From: Mesostigma viride
Lineage: Eukaryota; Streptophyta; Mesostigmatophyceae; Mesostigmatales; Mesostigmataceae
Assembly (NCBI GenBank): GCA_009746045.1
Contig: RPFO01000080.1
Span: 485,366 to 549,365, forward strand
Direction of reading: 5' to 3'
DNA length: 64,000 nt
The position numbers were made by a program, and so were the translations under genes. Position 1 is the stretch's first letter. Every line of letters begins with the position of its first letter. A model generated the notes under the pieces. It was given only the letters and a program-made list of their open reading frames with translations, was not told where the DNA came from and ran no database searches. Positions 1 through 9,101 of the stretch are shown here, piece after piece.

Positions 1-52
1 CATTATACGCTAAAACGTATTATAACGTATGAATCATACGCTCAAAGCCAGC

Positions 53-91
53 GTATTACGTATTATACCGTATTATACCGTATTATACGGC
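53..91. repeat. TATACCG short tandem repeat
   Basis: CGTATTATAC units are repeated several times here. The same units recur in the same orientation at about 12330-12400, beyond the far side of gypsy-1. The repeat abuts the stop codon of the proline-rich ORF, so it marks where the recognisable gypsy-1 sequence ends. The two blocks are direct, not inverted, so they do not look like terminal inverted repeats. Confidence 0.6.
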
Positions 92-943
92 GTATGATCT
101 CACTCTGGGTACAACAGGGGGCCGCGTCGGACCCGATGCCGCAGGGGGTCGCGACGGACCTGCCTCCGCAACTGGCGCGCCGGTCTCTGGGGGCGGAGCA
201 CCACCAGGCCACATGTTGAAAATAGGGCCCGTGGGAACAGGCAATCCGGCATACGACTGGTTACCGTCCAAGCTCCAGTCAGGCACCGGGATCCTCTGCG
301 GAGGACCGCCCTCCCAAAGCCTGGGAAGACCGCCCGGGTCGCTGAAGAAACCCCGCGAGGGCGGCGCTGACGTGGTGGGCGGCTCGGGCGCGGCGGCGAC
401 GGGCGCGGCCGCTGGGACGATGGACTCGCGCCGAGGCACAGGTACGTCAGTAGCAGGCGCAGAGGACCGAAGGCGTAGGAGCCGCAGCAACAGAGGGAGC
501 CGCAGCCGCCGAGGGCTCGCGCGGCCAGACGGACCCGTAGACGCCGAGGCGACCGAAGGGGAAGGGGGCACAGCTGCGGCAGACACCCCACCTGGCGTGG
601 CTGGAGCGTGCGCCTGGGCCGCCATGAAGGCCCCGAAGGCCGCCGTCAGGGACTGGATCTGCGCCTGCATCGCAGAAACTGTCGCCGCAAGAGGATCAGG
701 CTCACGACCAGAGCCCAAAGGGGTAGGCTCCACCGATGCGCACAGGACCGACCTCGGTGAAGACGGGACAGGGGAAGGCGCCGACACTGAAGAGGAGGAC
801 GCCGCAGGGGAGGCCGAATACTCAGGAGAATACTGTGCCTCTACCGGCGCGTCCGTAGGAGTAGGGTCGCCCAATCCTACGCCCGCGTCTGGTCTGCTAT
901 CTCCATGAACTCTACGGCCCGTAAAGGTCGCAGGGGTTCTCAT
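83..943 (-). CDS. Pro/Ala/Ser-rich ORF downstream of pol in gypsy-1
   Basis: An open frame of 286 codons lies 3' of the integrase-chromodomain region on the coding strand of gypsy-1. It is dominated by Pro, Ala, Ser and Gly, with one less biased stretch near residues 88-110 (pattern SAMQAQIQSLTAAF) that could form a short amphipathic helix as in some gag proteins. I recognise no enzymatic domain. It ends in the TATACCG repeat, so its C-terminus may be truncated or read into foreign sequence. A comparable Ala/Pro/Arg-rich open region lies at the same place in gypsy-2 (19250-19894), but I could not align the two convincingly. It may be an accessory ORF or GC-rich non-coding sequence that happens to be open. 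Confidence 0.3.
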   Translation of the reverse strand: MRTPATFTGRRVHGDSRPDAGVGLGDPTPTDAPVEAQYSPEYSASPAASSSSVSAPSPVPSSPRSVLCASVEPTPLGSGREPDPLAATVSAMQAQIQSLTAAFGAFMAAQAHAPATPGGVSAAAVPPSPSVASASTGPSGRASPRRLRLPLLLRLLRLRSSAPATDVPVPRRESIVPAAAPVAAAPEPPTTSAPPSRGFFSDPGGLPRLWEGGPPQRIPVPDWSLDGNQSYAGLPVPTGPIFNMWPGGAPPPETGAPVAEAGPSRPPAASGPTRPPVVPRVRSYAV

Positions 944-1476
944 CTATTTCCGCATCACCCTCGGCCGGAAGCCAGGGGAACACATCCCGTAGGCAGGAGC
1001 GGCCCACAGGGGTAGAAAGGTAGGAAAACACCCTGGGGCACTGGAGAACCGCAGCTATCTGTCCCAGGCTGGACAGCTGGAGCCACATTCTAGCAAACAG
1101 TGGCCGGCATCGTCGAACCCGTGCAAAACAAGCTGATGCGGTTCAGCAGGGGAGGGACCGTACCACGTGACCCCGAAGAGAGCCGCCCTGACTAAACCCG
1201 CATGCTGGGCCTGGAGGGCCGGATGCACGACGCCACCCGGAAACTGGACCGTGACACCCAACGGCCCGGAAGGGCCTCGAAGTACAGCTCAGGGTCCGGT
1301 AGGGGCAGGGACGGCAGCGGGCTCTCAGCCGGAGGGGTAGGCTCTGACATGACGGCTGCGGAGGGGAGGGGACAACCAACCACCCGTCGACAGCAGACAT
1401 AACATAAGAGAGGAGAAGGCCTACAACTAGAGCTTGTGCAGGGTTTTATATTCCTGCAGCAGGCGACTACACCCAT
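944..1476 (-). other. gypsy-1 region between chromodomain and the 3' ORF
   Basis: The first 140 bases on the coding strand resemble gypsy-2 at about 19860-19960: both carry a TGTGCAGG(G)TTTT motif and then an ATG in the context GCCGTCATGTCA or GCCATCATGTCA. Downstream there are short overlapping open frames broken by stops. One of them, 1055-1261, is tryptophan- and glycine-containing and reads like ordinary protein, but I do not recognise it. It is probably a decayed or untranslated 3' part of the element. Confidence 0.4.
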
Positions 1477-1745
1477 CTAGCTCACTCTCCGTATACCAAC
1501 CTTATCTACTTCACTACGAGCATACATCCACTTCACTTTATACTGACGCTGGGTACCGCGGCCCTTTTTGATATCTCTATGGGCCACGATGCTTTCTACT
1601 TCGTCTTCTACTTCCCCAGTGTCAGGGTTATGCTCTAAAGGGGCAGGCGCTAGCTCTCTACCAGCGAACGTACTAGGGTGGTACAGTTTCAGCTGGCTCC
1701 TATGGAAGGTGTTGAATGTGTCTGCCAAGAGGTAGGGATATCGAC
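1477..1745 (-). pseudogene. Integrase C-terminal chromodomain segment (gypsy-1)
   Basis: The segment starts with a TFHRSQLKLYHPS-type linker, the usual end of the integrase tail in Ty3/gypsy elements. It is followed by EVESIVAHRDIKKGRGTQ and then YKVKWMYARSE, which matches the start, loop and aromatic strand of a chromodomain (E-V-E-x-I-x-x-H-R then Y-x-V-K-W). Chromodomains on chromoviral integrases direct insertion to particular histone marks. The frame is separated from the rest of the integrase by stops at about 1730-1765, so this copy cannot make the complete protein. The corresponding region is missing from gypsy-2, where sequence jumps from the integrase core to the 3' region. Confidence 0.75.
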
Positions 1746-1761
1746 TTTATATAGAAATTTC

Positions 1762-2074
1762 CTACTCTAGACAAACATGGAAGGGTCCTAAGAAGGCGGG
1801 CCTAAGTTTGACCTTAAGTTCTGCTTCAAACTTATGAGCAAAACGGCCAACACGGGGGCCTTCTACTAATACTAGATCTCCTATTTCTATCTCAGGTGCT
1901 CTTCTATCTAAGGAGGCACGCAACCTAGCAAGGTACTTAGACTGAGCTTTTTGGTACCCTGAGATCGCGTGGTCATGAGCAGTTTTCATTCTATCTAGTA
2001 AGGACTGTACACCTTCTACAGTATCTCGGGACACATCATCCTTGTCCCGTAGAGGACTAGCTAAGAGAGAGGTA
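1762..2074 (-). pseudogene. Integrase C-terminal (GPY/F) segment of gypsy-1
   Basis: This frame encodes a helical stretch (residues about 1-50) followed by IEIGDLVLVEGPR and KLRPAFLGPFHV, the GPF form of the GPY/F module found between catalytic core and chromodomain in Ty3/gypsy integrases. The module binds DNA and supports multimerisation. The frame closes shortly after GPFHV, and upstream it is out of frame with the core because of an indel near 2035-2130, where the expected HGYTPFFLDTG motif is split across frames. These lesions indicate decay. Confidence 0.75.
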
Positions 2075-2098
2075 GGGGTAAGGGCTGTCTACCAGTAT

Positions 2099-3100
2099 CT
2101 AGGAAGAAGGGCGTATATCCATGCGCAGCTGGGGGCAATTGTTGAGGGAGAACTCTACCAAACATAAATAATCCTCCCAATCACTTCCCGAGCCATTAAC
2201 ATAGTGCCTAAGCGCTTCTTCCACTACCCTATTAAGACGCTCTACTAAATGAGAGGAGGAGGAGTGGTAGGCAGTACCGTAGGTAACCTTGGTACCGATG
2301 GCAGCGAAAAACTGCTGCCAAAAATCTGAGGTAAATAACTTATCCTTATCACTAATAAACTGCCTACTCAAACCATGATATCTGTATACATTATTGAGGT
2401 ATAGGCGTGCGCAATCACGTGCTGTGAGTTCTAAAGGACACGGCACGAGATGGCACATACGAGTAAAACGATCTATGAACACAAGGATCTGGGCATTGCC
2501 CCTATCATTCTTTCTAAAAGGTCCTACAAAATCCATCATGATAGAATCCCACGGCATGATGGGGTCAGGCAAGGTCCTAGGTTCTGCTATCTGTCCTACG
2601 TTATTGGGTTTCATCTCCTGGCAAGATTGACAAGTTCTAACATACTCATCTACATCCTTATAAAGGGAAGGCCAGTAATAAGAGCGGGCTACTAGGTCCC
2701 GTACCCGTTTACCACCCTGATGAGCAGCTAAGTCATGCAACTCAAAGAGCAAGGAGGAGCGACAGATAGGAGGGACATACAGGCGCCATTGAGGGGGAGA
2801 ATCTGCTATCTGCACATATAAAAACCCACCTACAAATTTACAAGGGTGCTTGCCTAATTGTTGGGGATGTGCAGCAATGGCAGCTAATGCTTCCGGCTCA
2901 GTGGCCGTAAATCTACTAATAAGGCGTTCAAGATCAGAGGTAGGCATCGCTACAGAGGTATCCAGAACAGGTTTAAAGAGATCTCCTACCGCCTTGCCAA
3001 AGAGAAGGGGAGGTCCTAGAGGGACTACGTTTTCATAAGACTTTCCTGACCTAGTCGCTATATGGCTAAGCGGTATAGAAATTTTATTTTTCCCCTCCCC
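2099..3100 (-). pseudogene. Ty3/gypsy integrase, zinc finger and DDE core (gypsy-1)
   Basis: The ORF from 2947 down to 2099 holds an HHCC finger (HDLAAH, then CQSC) at residues about 70-110. The RNase H-fold core follows, with the first Asp in MMDFVGPF, the second in FISDKDKLF, and the Glu in HLVERLNRVVEEAL. Integrase joins element cDNA to host DNA. The usual DGQTER context of the Glu is replaced by SSSHLVERLNR, and gypsy-2 has the same variant, so it is a family trait. The frame is open upstream to the G-run at 3097-3103, in the -1 frame relative to RNase H. The C-terminus is lost to an indel after the SLNNCPQ motif near 2130. Confidence 0.88.
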
Positions 3101-3933
3101 CCCACCGAGGCCACGGGAAGGGCCTCACACGGGAGAGAGAGTCCTACGTGAGAAAGGAGATCAGGCATGCGAACAGCTGTATGAAAGAGGTAGGCATAGG
3201 ATTCATCATCAGGTAGTTCACCATAAGGGGTTACACCCATAGTAGTAGGAACTAGAGTAGTATTGAGAACATCAAGGTCCTCGAAAAAGGAGTAGTCTGC
3301 ACGACGAGAGAGTGCATCTGGTACTATGTTATCTACACCCTTGACATACTGAAGTTTAAAAGGGGAAAACTGTGCTAAAAATTCCATCCAGCGCGCTTGC
3401 CGAGGGGTAAGGTTGGGTTGGGAGAGAAGATGGGTAAGGGGACGGTGATCCGTTTGGATAACTAATCTATAAGGATCTAGCTCACAGGGTTCATTCAGGC
3501 AGACATCAAATTGAGCACCTTTAAGAAAGTGCTGCCACGCGTGGCAACAATACACCACCGCTAAGAGTTCCTGCTGGTGTACGGGATAGTTACGCTCCGC
3601 AGGGAGCATTGTCCTAGAGATATACTCAATTGGCTGTAAGCCCTGACCCTGATCCTGGAGAAGGACGCCACCTATAGCTACCTTACTAGCATCTGTAGCC
3701 ACAACAAAGGGTTTAGTAGTATCCGGTAGGATGAGTACAGGAGGGGAAAGGAGTAGGGATTTTAGGCACTGAAAAGCCGACTGACATTCACTACTCCAAA
3801 CAAAGGGGATATCCTTCTTTAATAAATGATTAATAGGGGCTGCTATAGTTGCGAAACGCGGGATAAAACGCCTATAGTAAGAAGCAATTCCTAGAAAACT
3901 ACGTACACCTTTAACGTCGGTAGGGTAGGCCAT
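3058..3933 (-). CDS. RT thumb/connection and RNase H of gypsy-1
   Basis: The frame begins with the end of the RT (VRSFLGIASYYRRFIPRFA) and continues through the tether (LLKKDIPFVWS) into the RNase H domain: ATDASKVAIGGVLLQ carries the first catalytic Asp, HQQELLAVVYC the Glu, and QTDHRPLTHLL the next Asp, followed by VDNIVPDALSRR. RNase H removes the RNA strand during reverse transcription. It is separated from the upstream protease-RT frame by a tandem 5 bp duplication (CTACC twice, about 3919-3930), a simple disabling mutation. Its 3' end reads through a G7 run and stops about 13 codons later, while the -1 frame leads into the integrase. Confidence 0.9.
   Translation of the reverse strand: MAYPTDVKGVRSFLGIASYYRRFIPRFATIAAPINHLLKKDIPFVWSSECQSAFQCLKSLLLSPPVLILPDTTKPFVVATDASKVAIGGVLLQDQGQGLQPIEYISRTMLPAERNYPVHQQELLAVVYCCHAWQHFLKGAQFDVCLNEPCELDPYRLVIQTDHRPLTHLLSQPNLTPRQARWMEFLAQFSPFKLQYVKGVDNIVPDALSRRADYSFFEDLDVLNTTLVPTTMGVTPYGELPDDESYAYLFHTAVRMPDLLSHVGLSLPCEALPVASVGGRGKIKFLYRLAI
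3097..3103 (-). promoter_or_regulatory. G7 run at the RNase H/integrase frame junction
   Basis: On the coding strand the RNase H frame reads GTG GGG GGG AGG, so a G GGG GGG heptamer sits where the -1 frame leads into the integrase without a stop. In gypsy-2 the same place (20891-20898) has eight Gs and reads directly into the IN-proximal frame. This supports the -1 reading as the correct protein, but it equally fits loss of one G in gypsy-1. Confidence 0.4.
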
Positions 3934-5573
3934 TCCTGAATTGACTTAGTTTTATCCGGGTCGGTAGCGACCCCGGCATCTGACAGAACGTGCCCTAAAA
4001 ATGGGACACTCCTACCCGAACGAACTTTAGCACGGCGCGCCCACAAAGAATTTTCAGCCATTATTTCTAATACTTTCTTTAAATCACGTAGGTGCGTTTC
4101 AAAATCAGGAGAGTAAATAAGAATATCATCTAAGTAAGCTTGAGCACAAGAACGGTCATGCTCAGATAAAGAAACAGAGGAGAAGGAAGGATCCTTTAAA
4201 TCAGAGGACACCTGAGGAAGGTGAGAATTTCCCATAACAGGTCTAAGCACTTCATTCATTAACATTTGAAAAGAGGCAGGCGAGTTACAGAGTCCCATAG
4301 CCGCTACTCTAAACTGGTAATGACCAAAAGGGGTAGCAAAGGCGGTTTTATGGCAATCCTCAGGAGCTATCCGCAACTGCCAAAAACCATCCGCACAATC
4401 CAGTACTGTGAAACAAGTGGAACCTTTAACCTTATTAAATATATCATCAATACGAGGTAGAGGGTATTTAGACTTCACAGTAATATCATTCAACTTCCTA
4501 TAATCAGTAACTAGGCGAAACTTGCCATTTGGCTTAGGAACTAACAGGACACCAGCTGAGTAGGGAGAGTTACTAGGCTCTATCAATCCTGCTTCTAATA
4601 ATGACACTAAAATCTGTTTTAGTTCCTTTAACTCGGTAGGGCCCATTCTATACATCGGAGAGTGCGTAGGAACTGCACCGTCCTTGATAACTACACGGTG
4701 TAAAACAGAACGAGGAGGAGGATAAGAAGGAGTCTTTTCTTCAAAAACTTTTGAGGAATCTATCACAGCCATGTATCTTACTATTTCATTTTCAGTAAAT
4801 CCCACTCCTATTGTATCCACTGTGTTTATATCTATATCCACACTATTATTAGTGATAGGTATCTCCTGTACTTCTAACTGAAGGAACATACATAATAAAT
4901 ATCCATATTCCTTTAATTCAGAACGCAACTCATCATTGGACATTAATACTTCAGGTATAGGTCTTACAGGAGGATCAACAGGTGTAGGAGGAGTAATATC
5001 TACCAAGGATAAATTTTCCAATCTATAATGACGTTCCGGTACCCAGTAAGAGCTATCTGGAAACCAAATGACCATGGTATCATAATTAATAGTAATCTTA
5101 TTATCCTGGTGCCAATCTAATCCTAGTAATACATCAGCGGTAGTGATAGGGCCTATAGTGGCCGTCAGGTTGACAGTACGTCCTTGTATGACCAGGGGAA
5201 GGGACACCGTACCCGGGGAATGACTGGTGCGACCATCAGCATAATGAACAGTGACAGGTTTGGTGTGAGGGGTAGGGACTAGTCCTAAACGCCTAACTAG
5301 GGCCTCGCTCACAAAGGAGCTAGCCGCACCGCTATCTACCAACACAGAGACATTCAAGAGTTCATCAGCATGCAAGAAGGGGTCTACAACAGTGTGAGGG
5401 ACGGTTAAACCACCATTCAAGAACATAAGAGGACGCACACGTAGTGGTAGGGAAGATTCAGCTCCTACAGAGGTTATAAAAACAGGCAGGCAAAAATTTT
5501 TATCTGGGGTACTATCTAAGGACCTGTCCAGGTTACCCCCGGCTGACAGGCCTACTGTTCCCCCTCCCCCCCC
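3891..5573 (-). CDS. Aspartic protease and reverse transcriptase of gypsy-1
   Basis: The frame is open from the G8 run at 5566-5573 down to 3891. The retropepsin motif LVDSGAASSFVS (Asp in DSGA) lies at residues about 75-90, followed by a GLDW-type flap/ILG region (VLLGLDWHQ). The RT runs from RMGPTELKELKQ through VPKPNGKFRLVTDYRKLN, FTVLDCADGFWQ (first catalytic Asp) and AYLDDILIYS (the YxDD-type box), ending in FLGHVLSDAGV. Protease matures Gag-Pol and RT copies the RNA. There is no in-frame ATG near the start; the frame is -1 relative to gag, which suggests expression as a Gag-Pol frameshift product. The frame ends early because of a 5 bp duplication near 3925. Gypsy-2 has the same region in decayed form. 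Confidence 0.9.
   Translation of the reverse strand, partial: GGGGGTVGLSAGGNLDRSLDSTPDKNFCLPVFITSVGAESSLPLRVRPLMFLNGGLTVPHTVVDPFLHADELLNVSVLVDSGAASSFVSEALVRRLGLVPTPHTKPVTVHYADGRTSHSPGTVSLPLVIQGRTVNLTATIGPITTADVLLGLDWHQDNKITINYDTMVIWFPDSSYWVPERHYRLENLSLVDITPPTPVDPPVRPIPEVLMSNDELRSELKEYGYLLCMFLQLEVQEIPITNNSVDIDINTVDTIGVGFTENEIVRYMAVIDSSKVFEEKTPSYPPPRSVLHRVVIKDGAVPTHSPMYRMGPTELKELKQILVSLLEAGLIEPSNSPYSAGVLLVPKPNGKFRLVTDYRKLNDITVKSKYPLPRIDDIFNKVKGSTCFTVLDCADGFWQLRIAPEDCHKTAFATPFGHYQFRVAAMGLCNSPASFQMLMNEVLRPVMGNSHLPQVSSDLKDPSFSSVSLSEHDRSCAQAYLDDILIYSPDFETHLRDLKKVLEIMAENSLWARRAKVRSGRSVPFLGHVLSDAGVATDPDKTKSIQEWPTLPTLKVYVVF
5521..5573 (-). promoter_or_regulatory. Candidate -1 ribosomal frameshift signal between gag and protease
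   Basis: In the gag frame the coding strand reads TTG GGG GGG GAG, giving the heptamer G GGG GGG; gag stops a few codons later (TAG). The -1 frame from the same run is open for 45 codons into the protease. About 14 bases downstream, CCTGTC and GACAGG can pair as a short stem. Gypsy-2 keeps the G8 run, the nearby gag stop and a GACCT/AGGTC pairing at 34008-34015 and just below. The X XXY YYZ form is that of known -1 slippery sites; function is inferred. Confidence 0.55.
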
Positions 5574-6390
5574 AAATCCATAGGAACTAACCCCGAAGAA
5601 GACCCTGGCGAAAAAGCCACTGCTGGAGGGTCACGAGGGAGCGAAGAGGGTGCGGGAGCCTGATTATCATAGGGGAACCCTGGGGGTCCTGCCTGCACAG
5701 CATTCAGCCTACTAGGGGTAGCTGAGGGAATGCGTCCTGAAGTAGGACGAATAGGAGCACGCTGAGGGGTACGAGGAGGGCGAGCGTCGGGATGAGGGGG
5801 AGCACCCGAAAGGAACTTGGGGCACTCACGTTTAAGATGACCTACTTCCTTACAATGATAGCATGTGATATGAGAGACATCAAGGGCTGAAAGGTCAGTA
5901 ACACAGATATCTAATTCTTCTACATAGGAGTTCTCCTCCTCAGGGGTAAGGATAATATTATTAATACGGGAACGGGTAGGAAGAGAAGGGGTGGTGAAGA
6001 AATCTGCTACACGCAAGAGATGCTGGCGCACATGCTTGAGGGGCAGATCAGTAAAACGGTAGGCAGAGAACTGGCGCTTGACTTCACGTAATAAAGGTCT
6101 ACTGAGGCCTTGGAGGAAGCGAGCACGTACTTCTGCACCCGACAAATCCCTAATTCGTACCATCTGAGCATCAAACTCTTTCATATACTCCTTAAATGAT
6201 TTAGTACCCTGCTGCAAGGTACCAAAGGCTAGTCTATCCTGCCAATCTGAATCAGGAGGAACTAAATGGTTCTCTAAACGCTTGAACAATTCTGCTACAG
6301 AGTTAGGGTAGGCATGAGAGGCCAAAGACTCACACTGAATGAGGTTAGCAAGCTCAGGAGTAATGCAGGTTGTAAGATAGTGAGGAACTA
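5552..6390 (-). pseudogene. Gag, C-terminal part with zinc knuckle (gypsy-1)
   Basis: This is the downstream half of gag, beginning directly after the TTAA-flanked insertion. It carries the capsid-like motif IQCESLASHAYPNSVAELFK, then LAFGTLQQGTKSFKEYMKEF and VRARFLQGLSR, which are typical of Ty3/gypsy gag (retrotrans_gag) proteins. A CCHC knuckle, CYHCKEVGHLKREC, lies at about residues 155-168 of the 257-residue open frame. A Pro-rich tail follows and ends in DLGGEGEQ at the G8 run. Gag packages the RNA in cytoplasmic particles. The matching N-terminal half is at 8117-9010, and the two are in frame if the insertion and one TTAA are removed. Gypsy-2 gag (34010-35695) shows the same layout. 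Confidence 0.88.
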
Positions 6391-8116
6391 TTAACTCGTC
6401 GTCTGTCCCTGGTCCTCTACGGAGGACTGAGTTGAACTCAGTCCTCTCTAGAGGACCGAGTTTTTGGGTTTCGTAGAAAATTCGCCCCGGTCAGAATGTT
6501 TGACAAAAAAATTCTCTCAAAATTTATTCAAATACTACGTGAAAAGATCTTTCTTGGACATATTTTTGGGATTTTTTTGGATTTGGTATGCGCGGCTAAC
6601 TGTACGGTCAAAGTACAGGTGGTAAGGGTACTTTTCCACGTGAAACGCGAGTTCCGGAAATGCACGACCTAGCCATGGCGGCTCGCGCCCATGCATGCAG
6701 TTTACGTTTGCGGACGAGTTAGCCGTCCAAACTCAGTAAATAGATTTAAAATGCCCTAAAGATGATATAAATCAATTTTTAGCTCGCGGGGATGCGATTT
6801 ACCCAGTGTCGGCACTGTTCTTGCTGGAAAAAACTGCGATAAGGCAGGTCGACGGAATTGATTACTGCGCTTGCTTTCCGGCGCAATTTCAATGGCTGAT
6901 AGGTTTCTTTCTACATGTTAACATGAGTTGCATTAGAATATATTGAGTGACAGTATAGATTTGATGATCTCGACCATTCTGTCACGTCATGGTCTATGTG
7001 CCGCAAAGTGCCACTTTTGCGGGCACCGCCTGGGCCAAGGTAACGCCAGCCGTGCCAGGTAAAGCCGGATAATCGTTGCCTCTTCGTTCCTTGATGTTCG
7101 TACATGAGTTTAAGCTTGCGAGGCGTTGTCAGGTTCAAGTCTTGATGCTCTTTCTTGACCGTTGCCTGCCCCTCTCTAAAACCCCCTTTTCAGATGATGT
7201 TAGCAGGCATTTGCCTTAACCCAGTGTAGTTGTGCAGGGTTTTAGGAGCTGTGCAGGTTTAAACACCTTCATAGATGTTAGTTATTCTTTTGCTACGTTC
7301 ATACTGCATGATTGTGTGGCCACGGGCTGCGTCAAGGGTGCATTCAAGCTTTTACGGGTGAGTGAAAAGTCTTGGTGACAAACCACTGCCATCATGTGCC
7401 AGCAACTATGTTGGCCACATCATGGCAAGGCAAAACAGTTATAGCCATATCTATTGTTGTTTGAAACAATGGAAATATGCTTAACCTACCCATTATATTG
7501 GTGGTTGACACTTATAACATAACCCTTTGTTGGTAGGTATCCAAGCCCATTCCCTACATGCATGCATAGGCTCTCACTACATGATAAGGTATGATATACC
7601 TGAAGTATGATGATGCAAGTGTGTTGTCCTGTAATGCTTGAAGGGAAATGAGTTGATTGGGATGGTTGGTGGCCACGGTGATGTAGTATGACCGCACTTA
7701 CATGCTAGCAAAGTTAGCAAAAGCCCCATTCCTCTCCTGAGGACTGAGAGTTTTTTAATTGTTTCAGGCAGTTGCAGTGGCCAAATGGAGCCCAGTTTTT
7801 TGCCACGCTTCAAGAACTATGTTGTTTACATGCCTATATTTTTTCTTCATGCACCAGGATTTGATTAAATTTTTCCCACTCGTTCTTATCCCGAAAAATG
7901 CAAATTCGCGAGGGGCGCCCAACGTCCGTGTAATTTTCAGGTGTTCGGGTCAAGTTTTCACATATGCAGTATTTTTGCCAACAAAATGATATCTAGTACA
8001 CCCCAGATCCACATCAAAACATTTGGGATGGACCCCCCACCTAGTCGCTACACGCGGTTGAAAATTGTCAACTCAGTCCTCCTGTGAGGACTGAGTTGGG
8101 ACAGACGACGAGTTAA
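6391..8116. mobile_element. TTAA-flanked non-autonomous element inside gypsy-1 gag
   Basis: TTAA occurs at 6391-6394 and 8113-8116. Just inside are inverted repeats CTCGTCGTCTGTCCC (6395-6409) and its complement (8098-8112). Subterminal hairpins with the shared arm GAGGACTGAGTT lie at both ends, about 6411-6460 and 8070-8098. Removing the element and one TTAA restores an uninterrupted gag frame matching gypsy-2. TTAA duplication is characteristic of piggyBac-type transposition, but no transposase is encoded here and the termini differ from those of the piggyBac element at 50234-53100, so the superfamily is an inference. Open frames inside (such as 7577-7813) are short and unrecognised. Confidence 0.85.
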
Positions 8117-9010
8117 TACAGCATCAGAGAGACGCCATCTATTATGATTCTGCCACGACTCTGTGTTCTGGGTAAGCAACATAATAAAGGTGAAAAACTG
8201 TTGAGGGGTAGACTTGACATCCAGCTTGGGAAGGTTAGCAAAGAGGGGAAGAGCAGGAGGCTTAGGGGGATTAGAAGAGTCAGTTTTTCCCATAGGGCCA
8301 CTATCTTCCACTGCTATATAAGCGGGATAGAAGGAAGGAAGAGGAAAAGTCTTGGGTAGGGGTCTAGAAGGGGCCACCGTTTCAGGCTGGTGCCCATAAG
8401 AAAAGGGGACAGTATATTGCTCACGAAGAGAGGAGTAGGCAAAATGATCATAATTTCTATCATCTAGGGGCATGGTGCTGAAATCACTGTTAACTTCTAA
8501 ATCAGCCACACGGGTAGGGACCTGGGCTGCCTCATAGGCCGTCTCAGGGTAGGACCAGGAAGCAGGTGGGTAAAAGGGAACTGCACTAGGGCGCCCAGAA
8601 GGGCCGACAGGGGCAGAGGCACGACCCGTGTTAAACGCAGGCATGGAAGGCACAGGGTGGGAAGGAGGCCTAGCAACATTGTTGGTTAGTGAGGACCTGC
8701 TGGGGGGTTGAGCCAAGGTTGCAGGAGGGGCAGGGGCCTGGTTCAAGGTAAGGGAAGGGTCATCACTAAATCTGACTTGCATACGTTGTTCATAGGTAGG
8801 AGGGGTAAGTGAGGGACGACGGCGACCACCAGCAACAGGAGAAGGAGGTGAGGTACGAAGATTACCTTGAGGAGTGAGATGGTGTACCGTTTCCAAGGAG
8901 TCCCGTCGGTTACCACGAGTGTTGTTATTGTTAATATTATTATTATTAGTATTATTCATAGTAGGAGTGTTGGTAGGTATAGGCGACATGTTACCATCCA
9001 CTGGATCCAT
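8117..9010 (-). pseudogene. Gag, N-terminal part (gypsy-1)
   Basis: The frame starts at an ATG (MDPVDGNMSPIPT) and has an Asn-rich, disordered N-terminus. It continues through RGNRRDSLETVHHLTP, a segment also present in gypsy-2 (GNRRDSLDTVHHLTPP), a Pro-rich middle, and a conserved block YEAAQVPTRVADLEVN, SDFSTMPLDDRNYDH. It ends with the start of the capsid-like fold (LPKLDVKSTPQQFFTFIMLLTQ). The last native residues before the insertion are RLSDAV; the remaining codons up to 8048 belong to the inserted element. The ATG follows the viroplasmin-type ORF by about 90 bases. Gag function is inferred from the zinc knuckle in the other half and from position. Confidence 0.8.
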
Positions 9011-9101
9011 TTTTAATTAAATAAAGGAATAGGGATCTAGATGAAAGCAACAAAGGAAAAAGGAAAAACCTTGAAGGTCTAAAGCAAGAACAAAATTAAA
9101 A

